A stretch of 64,000 nt of DNA from Planctomycetota bacterium (lineage in GTDB: Bacteria > Planctomycetota > MHYJ01 > JACQXL01 > JACQZI01): positions 1-64,000 of the forward strand of contig JACQZI010000011.1 of assembly GCA_016207825.1 (NCBI GenBank), in the 5' to 3' direction. A program made the translations under genes and the position numbers. Positions within the stretch are counted from its first letter, which is position 1. Every line of letters begins with the position of its first letter. Below, piece after piece: positions 8,701 to 15,676 of the stretch. The notes below the pieces were generated by a model that did no database searches, had not been told where the DNA came from, and saw nothing but the letters and a program-made list of their open reading frames with translations.

Positions 8701-11371
8701 TACTTCATATCCCGACACAGGCTTGACGGACGGGATTACCTATTATTACAAAGCCCGGGCAACCAATACCAATACCGACAGCGTTTATTGCGATGAAATC
8801 AGCGTGGCTATGCTTCTTTCTCCGCCGACCGGATTAAGCGCGACAGCCGCCTCGGCAACACAAATCAATATCGGCTGGCTCGATAATTCAAACAGTGAAA
8901 CGAGCTACAAGATTGAGCGTAAAACCGGCGCGGGCGGCGCTTATGAAGAAGTCGCTTCGGTCGGGGCCAATATCACCTCTTATCCTGATACGGGTTTGAC
9001 AGAAGGAACGCTTTATTACTACCGCGTCCGGGCTTCCAATGCCATAGGCAACAGCGCTTATTCAGGCGAAGCCAATGCCACCACTCCACTCAATCCGCCG
9101 ACCGCTTTAACTACCACGGTTCTTTCTTCATCGCAGGTAAGATTGAACTGGGAAGATAATTCAAATAGCGAACTAGGATATAAGATAGAGCGTAAAACCG
9201 GCCTAGGCGGCATTTACGGCGATATCGGATTGGCCTCTATTGACATTACTGTCTTTACCAATACCGGAACGTCGCCGGAAACCATTTATTATTACCGCAT
9301 CAAGGCTTATAACGCCAATACGGAAAGCAACTACAGCAACGAAGTCAGCGCGGCGACATCACTCGGCACGCCGACCGGGTTGGCAACGACCCCGCTTTCG
9401 CAAACCAGCATACGAATTAACTGGTCGGATAATTCCGATAACGAAAGCGAATACTGGATTGAACGTTCGTCTACCGGAGGAGGAATCAACTTCAGCCAAA
9501 TTGCTACTGTTACGGCAAGCACCAGTATCTATAATGATACCGGACTTACCGCAAACACCACTTATTATTACCGTGTCAGGGGTTATAGCGTAGTTTTCGG
9601 AATCAGCGCTTATTCCGGTGAGGCATCCGGAACGACATGGGATAACCCGCCAGCGGCCCCGACAAACCTGATTGCTAAAGGACAGGCATTACAAATCGTT
9701 ATCACCTGGACGGATAACGCCAATAATGAAACAGGATTCAAAATAGAACGCGGACCGGACGGAACAAACTTTAACCAGATTGATACGACCGGCGCAAATA
9801 TTACTGCTTATACTGACGCTCCTCTTGCGCTTTTCACCACCTATTATTACCGGGTCCGTTCATATAATATCGGAGGGAACAGCACCTATTCCAATGTCAT
9901 TTCCGCCACAACGAAAGCCGGTTATCTGGGCACCGGGGCGGACGGGGCGCTTAATGTCCCTGCCGGAAACACATTTAATATAAACACCCAGACTAACGGT
10001 GTAAACGGACGTGCCCAGCCTGATGGGTGGTGCTCGCGTATTTCTTCTCTTACCGCCAATACGGCTGTTTTAAATACCGTCCCGCCTGTCGGAACGTTTG
10101 TTGCTAACGATGAGGTTATCATTATCTCGGTGAAAGGAACAGTTTCTTCCACCAATATCGGCAATTACGAATTTATGCGCGTCCAATCAGTTGCCGGTAA
10201 TGTTATTACATTCGATGATAATAAAATCAAATTCTATGGTGAAACTGCCGGGCAGGATAACAATCTCGCTACCTCGCAATATGTTATGCTCCAGAGGGTG
10301 CCTAATTACACCAATGTCACGGTTAATTGGACCGGCACATTAACCTGTGAAAACTGGAATGGCATAACCGGCGGAGTGGTGGCGTTCAGGGCAAACGGAA
10401 CTGTGTCGGTTGGCTCAACAAGGGTTCCGGTTCAACCAAATATAACGGCATCAATTACGGCTTCCGGCAAAGGTCATCGCGGCGGAACAGGCACTGATTA
10501 TGATAGTGATGCTCCGGCTGGAGAAACCTATTGCGGGGGGCTATATAATTCAGGAGGCAATGCTAATGGAGGTGTAATTGTAACTCCTGCTCCAGGAGGC
10601 GGTGGAGGCGGTGGTGGTGCCACAACTTGGGAGGGCGACGGAGCCCGTGCATCTAACGGAACCACTGGTCCGGCAGGTGGAGGTGGCGGTGCCGCTTATA
10701 CCTCTTGGGGAGCTTGGCCTGATCCATCATTTGGAGGAGGCGGAGGCGGGGGTGGTTATGGATCTGTCGGATTAGGCGGGTTGGGATTTGCTGCCGGTTC
10801 TGATGGAGCGGGAGTAACCGGAGGGAATGGGGGCAGCTCAGACCTACAATCATGGATAACCGATGGCGGAGGCGGTGGCGGCGGCGGAACTTACGGTAAT
10901 TCAGCCCAATTAAACAGCAAAATTTATTTTGGCGCTGGCGGCGGGGCCGGAGGAGGTGCGGGTGACGCTGATACAGATACTTCTCTCAATGGCGGTTCAG
11001 GCGGCAAAGGCGGCGGGTTTGTTTATATCACCGCCAACACTCTCAATGTTTTCTATAATTTTGACGGGGCTAATTCTGATTCTGGTTATATAATCGCTAA
11101 TGGCGGCGATGGCGAATCAGTCGATTTTCTTAACTTCTCAACTCCCGGTGGCGGCGGCGGTGGAGCAGGTGGCTCGGTTGTCATTAAAGCTAATTCTATA
11201 ATCAATCAACATGCCAATGGAATTACAGCAAAACCGGGGGCAGGCGGCACGAGTAATGGCGGATATAATGGAAGTAACGGCGGTGGCGGCAGGACTTATG
11301 CTGAGTATAATATTGCGCCGGCTAATCTACCCACTCCCAATTATGCATTCGGTGGTGCTCCTCAGAACTAA
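5747..11371 (+). CDS. Giant secreted propeller / FnIII / glycine-rich protein
   Basis: This 1874-residue protein has a hydrophobic signal peptide (about residues 5-24). Residues about 50-380 contain seven repeats of some 45 residues of the form SSLAID-NN-AHIAYYD-NxDLKYATN, consistent with a seven-bladed beta-propeller. Then follow 11 fibronectin type III domains of about 90 residues (consensus start PPTxLTAT, with INLxWxDNSNxETGYKIERK and YYYRVRA). The last ~480 residues form a beta-rich segment followed by long glycine runs (GGGGGGG blocks). It is probably a cell-surface or secreted adhesive/polymer-binding protein. No catalytic residues were recognised, and no sorting signal is obvious. It is convergent with def, 3 bp away. 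Confidence 0.85.
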   Translation: MMSGSRLYLYLSVLLTLALCIGAKCDWTKDKKEDAVQPTTGSSGEPEDIDTWQNQSIDSSGSEGAFPSMAVDHNGKIHISYLDNTNSDLKYATNLSGTWFSTTIDSTGSVGAYSSLAIDTNNNAHVAYYDVINRDLKYATNQTGAWVRTTLDSAGMVGAWCSLALDGNNKSHISYADETNGDLKYATNISGTWATYTIDSPGVVGIKTSIAVDGNNKAHIAYYDATNKSVKYATNSSGNWLASTVASASNSTISIKVGTNNKAYIAYDNSLTKSLKCATNAEGENWVITTIDENAAIPSLTIDSQNKLYVSYYDLTNNCLKYATNAGGGGWVVSTIDSNYHAGEFSSIGIGADNTVSIAYYDANNQDLKYATTSQETLPEVTVPTAPSPPSSLTATVVSSFRIDINWTDNANNETGFTLERKIGAGGTYQAIATPGVDTVTYADSSLTEGTRYYYRIKALNSVGSSSYSAETNALTILNSPSNLQATVISSTRIALAWADNSGGETGYKIERKTGAGGTYGQITSVGANVMAYSDNSVVDGEIYYYRVRAYNADGNSIYSGETNSPVSLNAPTALTASTISATQINLSWNDNSKNETGYKIERKIGTGGIYALITTTMASVISYSNTALVDGTVYYYKIKATNANGDSSYSGEANTATILAQPTGLTAVAVSATQINLGWSDNSNSELNYKIERKTGAGGTYGEIASVGADITSYPDSGLTEGTLYFYRVKTSNALGDSAYSGEVSALSTMGPPSLLQATVISSTRINLTWNDNTNTETGYKVERKTGALGAYGEITSLGVDTEAYQDNTVVDGATYYYRVRAYNADGESSYSNEASPAIPLNAPTVLTANTTSSTQINLGWTDNSLNETNFKVERKTGAGGTYGEIVSLGANTTSYPNIGLVDGTLYYYKVKATNASGESSYSNEAFAVTVLNPPTSLQGNAVSYSQVNLNWNDNSGSETGYKIERKAGAGGTYNQITTTNANATSYPDTGLTDGITYYYKARATNTNTDSVYCDEISVAMLLSPPTGLSATAASATQINIGWLDNSNSETSYKIERKTGAGGAYEEVASVGANITSYPDTGLTEGTLYYYRVRASNAIGNSAYSGEANATTPLNPPTALTTTVLSSSQVRLNWEDNSNSELGYKIERKTGLGGIYGDIGLASIDITVFTNTGTSPETIYYYRIKAYNANTESNYSNEVSAATSLGTPTGLATTPLSQTSIRINWSDNSDNESEYWIERSSTGGGINFSQIATVTASTSIYNDTGLTANTTYYYRVRGYSVVFGISAYSGEASGTTWDNPPAAPTNLIAKGQALQIVITWTDNANNETGFKIERGPDGTNFNQIDTTGANITAYTDAPLALFTTYYYRVRSYNIGGNSTYSNVISATTKAGYLGTGADGALNVPAGNTFNINTQTNGVNGRAQPDGWCSRISSLTANTAVLNTVPPVGTFVANDEVIIISVKGTVSSTNIGNYEFMRVQSVAGNVITFDDNKIKFYGETAGQDNNLATSQYVMLQRVPNYTNVTVNWTGTLTCENWNGITGGVVAFRANGTVSVGSTRVPVQPNITASITASGKGHRGGTGTDYDSDAPAGETYCGGLYNSGGNANGGVIVTPAPGGGGGGGGATTWEGDGARASNGTTGPAGGGGGAAYTSWGAWPDPSFGGGGGGGGYGSVGLGGLGFAAGSDGAGVTGGNGGSSDLQSWITDGGGGGGGGTYGNSAQLNSKIYFGAGGGAGGGAGDADTDTSLNGGSGGKGGGFVYITANTLNVFYNFDGANSDSGYIIANGGDGESVDFLNFSTPGGGGGGAGGSVVIKANSIINQHANGITAKPGAGGTSNGGYNGSNGGGGRTYAEYNIAPANLPTPNYAFGGAPQN
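6907..9915 (+). repeat. Eleven tandem FnIII-coding repeats
   Basis: Eleven in-frame units of roughly 270 bp encode FnIII domains; neighbouring copies share long near-identical phrases such as AACGATAATTCC and the stretches encoding ERKTGAGGTYG. The high mutual similarity suggests recent duplication or gene conversion. Copy-number differences between strains or assembly collapse are possible here. Confidence 0.85.
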
Positions 11372-11374
11372 CCT

Positions 11375-11890
11375 TTAAGATTTGGCTTTCCCGTCAAAAA
11401 TTTTCTTTTCTTCTCCTGTCAGGTAATCCACAAAAAGAACGCCGTTGAGATGGTCTGTTTCGTGCTGAATCACGCGGGAAAGATTTTCCTGTATGTTTTT
11501 GTCTTCGCTAACCGGAACCAAGCCGGTATCTATCTCTATCTTTTGCCCGTCCAGGTTAAGGGCTTCGCATAAGATTCGTTTATGGCGCGGAACCTTTGCG
11601 CTAAATCCCGGAACGCTCAAACACCCTTCTTCTTCGCAAAGCTTGCCTGACTTTTTGGTTATCTTAGGATTAACCAAAACCAGCTCGCCCTCGGGCTTTT
11701 TGGAAAGGTTTATCACGACCATTCTTAAAGGTCTCCCGACCTGGGTGGCGGCAAGCCCTATCCCGTTTTCCTTATACATCAAATCCAGCATTTTCCTGGC
11801 AAGCTGTTTCAAGTCCTTATTGATTTCTTTGACATCCTGCGCTTTCCTGCGCAGTTTGTGGTCGGGATATTTTAATATAGTGAGTTTCAT
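11375..11890 (-). CDS. def: Peptide deformylase
   Basis: The 171-residue metalloenzyme removes the N-formyl group from new proteins. All three deformylase motifs are present: GIGLAATQ (43-50), EEGCLS with metal ligand C90, and QHETDH with H143, E144 and H147. The gene is read on the minus strand with an AAGGAAATG ribosome-binding stretch before the ATG. Unlike the common def-fmt arrangement, fmt lies 15 kb away in this window. It is divergent from thiL. Confidence 0.96.
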   Translation of the reverse strand: MKLTILKYPDHKLRRKAQDVKEINKDLKQLARKMLDLMYKENGIGLAATQVGRPLRMVVINLSKKPEGELVLVNPKITKKSGKLCEEEGCLSVPGFSAKVPRHKRILCEALNLDGQKIEIDTGLVPVSEDKNIQENLSRVIQHETDHLNGVLFVDYLTGEEKKIFDGKAKS

Positions 11891-11930
11891 CTCATTTCCT
11901 TGGGGATTATTTTACTAAACTCTTATTGTT

Positions 11931-11959
11931 TTGCCAATAAAATTTTTATTATATATAAT
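11931..11959 (+). promoter_or_regulatory. Promoter of thiL, leaderless layout
   Basis: TTGCCA (11931-11936), a 17-bp spacer and TATAAT (11954-11959) lie only 6 nt before the ATG at 11966. Transcription would start at or next to the start codon. Confidence 0.75.
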
Positions 11960-11965
11960 AGCTCC

Positions 11966-12892
11966 ATGAAAGAACTTGCCTATATCAAATGGGTTCAAAG
12001 GCAATTGAAATCATCCCCCGAAATAACCATTCCTTCAGGCGATGATTGCGCCGGAATAAAAATTGACGGGAACAAAACTGCCTTAATTACTACCGATGTA
12101 GTTGTCGAAGGGATTGATTTCCGTCTCGGGACAACCGGGGCAACAGCTTTTAAGGTTGGTTATAAGGCGCTGGCTGTTTCGATTTCTGATATCGCGGCCA
12201 TGGGCGGCGCGGATAAGCTTTATGCAGTCGCCACCATGGCCCTGCGCAAAGAATTAAGCAACCGCTTTGCCAAAGAGTTATTCCACGGGATGAAAACACT
12301 TGCCCGGAAGTTTAATATACCTATCATCGGCGGAGATATTTCTTCCGTAAAAGGGCCAATCAGCATAAGTACCACCCTATTAGGAATAGCCAAGAGCAAG
12401 AATATCCTAAAGCGCGCGGGCGCCAAGGAAAATGATGCCATTATGGTAACCGGAAAACTAGGCGGCTCGATTCTTGGAAAGCACCTTGGCTTTATTCCCC
12501 GCCTGGATGAGTCGCGCATCCTTAAAAACAATTATCGCATCAATTCCATGATAGATTTAAGCGACGGATTATTAATGGATTTGGATCATATCCTTAATCC
12601 AAGCGGAAAAAGCGCGATATTGTGGGAAAATAATATCCCGATATCGGATGATGCGCGTAAATTAAGCAGGAAAGATAAAACTCCCCCTCTCCACCACGCC
12701 TTAACAGATGGAGAGGATTTTGAATTGCTGTTTACTCTGCCGATAAACGAGGCTTACAAAATAGCCAAAGATAATCCTTTAAAAGCACCGGTTTCCTTTA
12801 TCGGTATTATATGCAAGGGCAAAGGAATCAATTTATTGACCGAACAGGGCAAAATAAAGAAACTTATCCCCAAAGGATATGAACACTGGTAA
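11966..12892 (+). CDS. thiL: Thiamine-monophosphate kinase
   Basis: The 308-residue enzyme phosphorylates thiamine monophosphate to the cofactor thiamine diphosphate with ATP. Family motifs are visible: a GDDCAGI segment near the N-terminus, TTDVVVEGIDFRL, KALAVSISDIAAMGG, GGDIS, and MIDLSDGLLMDLDHI. The frame is open upstream to 11900, but the ATG at 11966 matches the family N-terminus and sits right after a strong promoter, so the upstream part is not coding. The RAYT gene overlaps its last codons. Confidence 0.93.
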   Translation: MKELAYIKWVQRQLKSSPEITIPSGDDCAGIKIDGNKTALITTDVVVEGIDFRLGTTGATAFKVGYKALAVSISDIAAMGGADKLYAVATMALRKELSNRFAKELFHGMKTLARKFNIPIIGGDISSVKGPISISTTLLGIAKSKNILKRAGAKENDAIMVTGKLGGSILGKHLGFIPRLDESRILKNNYRINSMIDLSDGLLMDLDHILNPSGKSAILWENNIPISDDARKLSRKDKTPPLHHALTDGEDFELLFTLPINEAYKIAKDNPLKAPVSFIGIICKGKGINLLTEQGKIKKLIPKGYEHW

Positions 12893-13457
12893 TATGGAAC
12901 AAACAAAGCAACCTCAACGAAAACTAATGCGGTTAAAACATTATGATTATTCTCAAGCTGGTGGGTATTTTGTAACAATATGCGCACAGAACAGACAGAT
13001 GATATTAGAACCGGACGAAATACAAAAAGTCATCCAACAATATTGGGACAAATTACCGGAGAAATACGCAGAGGTTGAAGCCGACCAATTCATCATTATG
13101 CCTAATCATATTCATGGCATTCTATTCATTGTAGGGGCGGTTCACGAACCGCCTAAATATAATAAGGCAATTCATGAATTGCCCCTACAGCAACGCCGCC
13201 AAATGGTCTTGCCTAAAATCATCGGTTATTTCAAAATGAATACGGCAAAACATATTAACAGAATCAGAAACACGCCCGGTTTTCCTCTATGGCAACGGAA
13301 TTATTACGAGCATATCATTCGCAATGAAAACGAATTAACGAGAATTCGTGAATATATCATCAATAACCCGCTGAAATGGCACTTTGACAGGGAGAATCCT
13401 GAGCGGGTGTCCAACAAGCAGTATGAAGAAGGCTTGAAATGGTTAGAAGGAAACTAA
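12879..13457 (+). CDS. REP-associated tyrosine transposase (RAYT)
   Basis: This 192-residue Y1 HUH transposase is of the RAYT/IS200-like type. The HUH metal motif is H77-I-H79 in MPNHIHGI, and the candidate catalytic tyrosine is in RNYYEHIIRN (142-143). The N-terminal RLKHYDYSQAGGYFVTICAQNR segment is characteristic. Residues 85-104 are encoded by a double palindrome (13131-13188) resembling the REP elements that such enzymes act on. The gene overlaps the thiL 3' end by 14 bp and the tsaE start by 19 bp; an internal ATG at 12894 would remove the first overlap. RAYTs are single-copy domesticated-looking genes rather than mobile insertion sequences, but the tight wedge between two housekeeping genes suggests insertion here. 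Confidence 0.9.
   Translation: MNTGNMEQTKQPQRKLMRLKHYDYSQAGGYFVTICAQNRQMILEPDEIQKVIQQYWDKLPEKYAEVEADQFIIMPNHIHGILFIVGAVHEPPKYNKAIHELPLQQRRQMVLPKIIGYFKMNTAKHINRIRNTPGFPLWQRNYYEHIIRNENELTRIREYIINNPLKWHFDRENPERVSNKQYEEGLKWLEGN
13131..13188 (+). repeat. Paired REP-like palindromes inside the RAYT gene
   Basis: Two hairpins lie head to tail: GGCGGTTCACGAACCGCC (13136-13153) and GGCAATTCATGAATTGCC (13166-13183), joined by an AT-rich linker. The outer ends GTAGGGGC and GCCCCTAC are also complementary, so the whole 58 bp can fold as one structure. The element is read in frame as residues 85-104 of the transposase. Confidence 0.85.
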
Positions 13458-13876
13458 TCTCTAACAGCGTCAAAGAAACCGTGGCTTTTGGGGCGCGCCT
13501 CGGTAAAAAACTCAAAGCCGGGGATATTGTGGCGCTTTCCGGCATTTTCGGCGCAGGGAAAACCTATTTTACCAAAGGCATTGCCCGCGGGTTGGGCGTA
13601 AAAAATATCGACAAAGTCGTCAGCCCCAGTTTTGTCCTCGGAACGGTCCATCACGGCAAAAGATACAAACTTTACCACTTTGACGCCCACAGGCTGCCTG
13701 ATGCCGCGGAACTTTTACGGCTGGGCTTTACCGACTGCTTCTCGAACGGCGTGTGCGTGATGGAATGGGCGGAACGTATGCGTGAACTTAAAGCGCAACC
13801 TAATGTAACTATTGTATACTTCAAGGTTACCGGAAAGAATAAACGGCTTATAAAAATCTCCGGTAAAAAGTTATAG
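13439..13876 (+). CDS. tsaE: tRNA threonylcarbamoyladenosine biosynthesis ATPase TsaE
   Basis: The 145-residue P-loop protein works with TsaB and TsaD in t6A modification of ANN-decoding tRNAs. The Walker A motif is GIFGAGKT (35-42), followed by the typical SPSFVLGTV and YHFDAHRL segments and a late VMEWAER motif. The ATG at 13439 lies inside the end of the RAYT gene and is preceded by GAAGAAGG, an acceptable ribosome-binding site formed by RAYT codons. A partner enzyme, TsaC, is encoded at 57917-58987. Confidence 0.93.
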   Translation: MVRRKLISNSVKETVAFGARLGKKLKAGDIVALSGIFGAGKTYFTKGIARGLGVKNIDKVVSPSFVLGTVHHGKRYKLYHFDAHRLPDAAELLRLGFTDCFSNGVCVMEWAERMRELKAQPNVTIVYFKVTGKNKRLIKISGKKL

Positions 13877-13893
13877 AATTAATAATGAATTCC

Positions 13894-13909
13894 CCCGATG
13901 AATATCGGG
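13894..13909 (+). repeat. CCCGAT palindrome before the M42 gene
   Basis: CCCGAT-GAAT-ATCGGG lies between tsaE and the M42 peptidase gene, immediately before the AGGAGG ribosome-binding site at about 13915-13920. It belongs to the dispersed CCCGAY/RTCGGG family. Confidence 0.7.
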
Positions 13910-13925
13910 AGAAAAGGAGGACTTT

Positions 13926-14993
13926 ATGGATAAAGCAAAGCTCGGTCTCTTAAAAAAGCTGGTGGATGCCAATGGAGTTCCCGGGTATGAAGGGGAAATA
14001 TCCGATATCATCGCCAGCGAGATGAAAGGATTAACCAATTTAAGTTATGACAAAATGGGGTGCATCATCTGTGAAAAGAAAGGGGCAAACGCCTCGCCGA
14101 AAATCATGATCCCCGGCCATATGGATGAAATCGGGTTTATGACAACTCTTATTACCGAGGAAGGATTTATCAAGTTTACGGCATTAGGCGGATGGCTTCC
14201 CCAATATCTGGTCGCCCAGCGCGTTATTATTAAAACGACCAAAGGCAATCTCCACGGAATCATCGGATCGAAGCCGATTCATCTGATGAGTGATGAGGAA
14301 CGTAAAAAGCCTACGGAAATCAAAGCTCTTTACATAGATATAGGCGTTAAGGACAAAAAAGGCGCGCTAGAAGCCGGGGTAAAACCGGGCGACCCGATTA
14401 TCCCGGTCGGCCCTTTTACCGTCATGGCGGATTCAGATTACCTTTTGGCCAAGGCATGGGACGACCGTATCGGCTGTGCCATATTTATCGAGGTAATCAA
14501 GGCGCTTAAAGGCCGAAGGCACCCCAATACCGTCTACGGAGTCGGCACGGTCCAGGAAGAAGTCGGCACCCGCGGCGCGCAGACCGCCGCACATAAGATT
14601 AATCCGGATGTTGCCTTAATCTGCGACGTCGGGCTGGCGCAGGATGTCCCGGGCGGAGAAAAAGGCGTCGGGGTCCTGGGAAAAGGGCCGATGATTACCA
14701 TTTATGATGCGGGCATGATACCTAACCTGGCGCTTCGTGATTTTATTATCGAAGTAGCCGAAAAGAATAAAATTCCTTACCAGATACAAGCCCTGGAACG
14801 CGGCGCCACGGACGGGCGACCCATCCATATCCATGCAGGAGGCGTGCCTTGCGTTTATCTGGGCGTTGCCACCCGTTATATCCACAGCCATTCGGGGATT
14901 ATCCACGCGGCTGATTATGAAAATATCATTAAGCTTCTGACCGAAGTGGTCATGAAACTAGATGAAAAACAAGTGCGAAAGTTCAGTAAATAA
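13926..14993 (+). CDS. M42 family metallo-aminopeptidase
   Basis: The 355-residue protein matches the M42 glutamyl-aminopeptidase / FrvX-type peptidases (often misnamed endoglucanase M). Metal and catalytic motifs appear in order: GHMDEIGFM, KAWDDRIGC, QEEVGTRGAQ and YIHSHSGIIH. These cytoplasmic, often dodecameric enzymes finish peptide breakdown. A strong ribosome-binding site (AAAAGGAGGACTTT) precedes the ATG. In an organism with tryptophanase it fits peptide fermentation, but the substrate is not readable. Confidence 0.92.
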   Translation: MDKAKLGLLKKLVDANGVPGYEGEISDIIASEMKGLTNLSYDKMGCIICEKKGANASPKIMIPGHMDEIGFMTTLITEEGFIKFTALGGWLPQYLVAQRVIIKTTKGNLHGIIGSKPIHLMSDEERKKPTEIKALYIDIGVKDKKGALEAGVKPGDPIIPVGPFTVMADSDYLLAKAWDDRIGCAIFIEVIKALKGRRHPNTVYGVGTVQEEVGTRGAQTAAHKINPDVALICDVGLAQDVPGGEKGVGVLGKGPMITIYDAGMIPNLALRDFIIEVAEKNKIPYQIQALERGATDGRPIHIHAGGVPCVYLGVATRYIHSHSGIIHAADYENIIKLLTEVVMKLDEKQVRKFSK

Positions 14994-15050
14994 ATTTTCT
15001 ATAAAAACACGTATTTTTTGAACTAAAACCAGTTTTATACGTTTATATAT

Positions 15051-15662
15051 ATGTCAGCGCCGATTGAAGCCGAGAACAATGAATGGGCAGAAATACCGGA
15101 TACCGAGCTGATGATGCGGTATAAAAAAAGCCGTGATAAAAAGGCGTTTGCCGAACTGGTCAGGCGGCACCAGAAACCGCTCTTGAACTTCTTTTACCGG
15201 TTTTCCTGGGACAGCGGAATATCGGAAGATTTGGCCCAGGAAGTATTTATAAAACTGGCGCAAAGCTCAAAGAACTATCAGCCGCGCGCCAAATTCAACA
15301 CGTTTTTGTATACGATCGCCCGGATGACCTGGATGGACAATTTAAGGACGCGTAAATACAGGCTCCATCCGGTTTCCCTGGACCAGGGAATTAAAGATTC
15401 GGATAAAGACACGACGCTCAAAGAAATGGTCGTAAAAGACCCGAAAAGACCTGAAGAAAAACTGATAAACAAGGAAATGATTGACAAGGTAAAAGAAACC
15501 ATGAAAGAATTGCATGAGGAACACCAGGTAATAATTAACCTGTGCGTTTTCCAGGGAATGAGTTACGACGATGCCGCAGAGGTGCTGAAAATACCGCTGG
15601 GCAGCGTGAAATCCAGACTGCATTTTGCGCTGGCAAAATTAAAGGAATTGGTAAAACCTTAG
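15051..15662 (+). CDS. RNA polymerase ECF sigma factor
   Basis: The 203-residue protein has sigma region 2 (FAELVRRHQKPLLNFFYRF through SEDLAQEVFIKLA and RARKFNTFLYTIAR-like helices, residues about 30-105) and region 4 (LCVFQGMSYDDAAEVLKIPLGSVKSRLHFAL, near 163-193), with no region 3, as in ECF sigma factors. It heads a run of four genes, with a TPR protein 14 bp downstream and a zinc-finger membrane protein after that which looks like its anti-sigma factor. No clear upstream promoter was seen. Confidence 0.93.
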   Translation: MSAPIEAENNEWAEIPDTELMMRYKKSRDKKAFAELVRRHQKPLLNFFYRFSWDSGISEDLAQEVFIKLAQSSKNYQPRAKFNTFLYTIARMTWMDNLRTRKYRLHPVSLDQGIKDSDKDTTLKEMVVKDPKRPEEKLINKEMIDKVKETMKELHEEHQVIINLCVFQGMSYDDAAEVLKIPLGSVKSRLHFALAKLKELVKP

Positions 15663-15676
15663 GTAAAAAGAGGTTT

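Noticed and set aside
11900-11965. Upstream extension of thiL
   Set aside because: It contains the promoter and does not match the family N-terminus.
12879-13457. Complete IS200 insertion sequence
   Set aside because: No subterminal hairpin ends outside the gene were found; the protein is RAYT-like.
15542-15676. N-terminal extension of the TPR protein
   Set aside because: It overlaps the sigma factor gene and encodes no signal peptide; the ATG at 15677 does.
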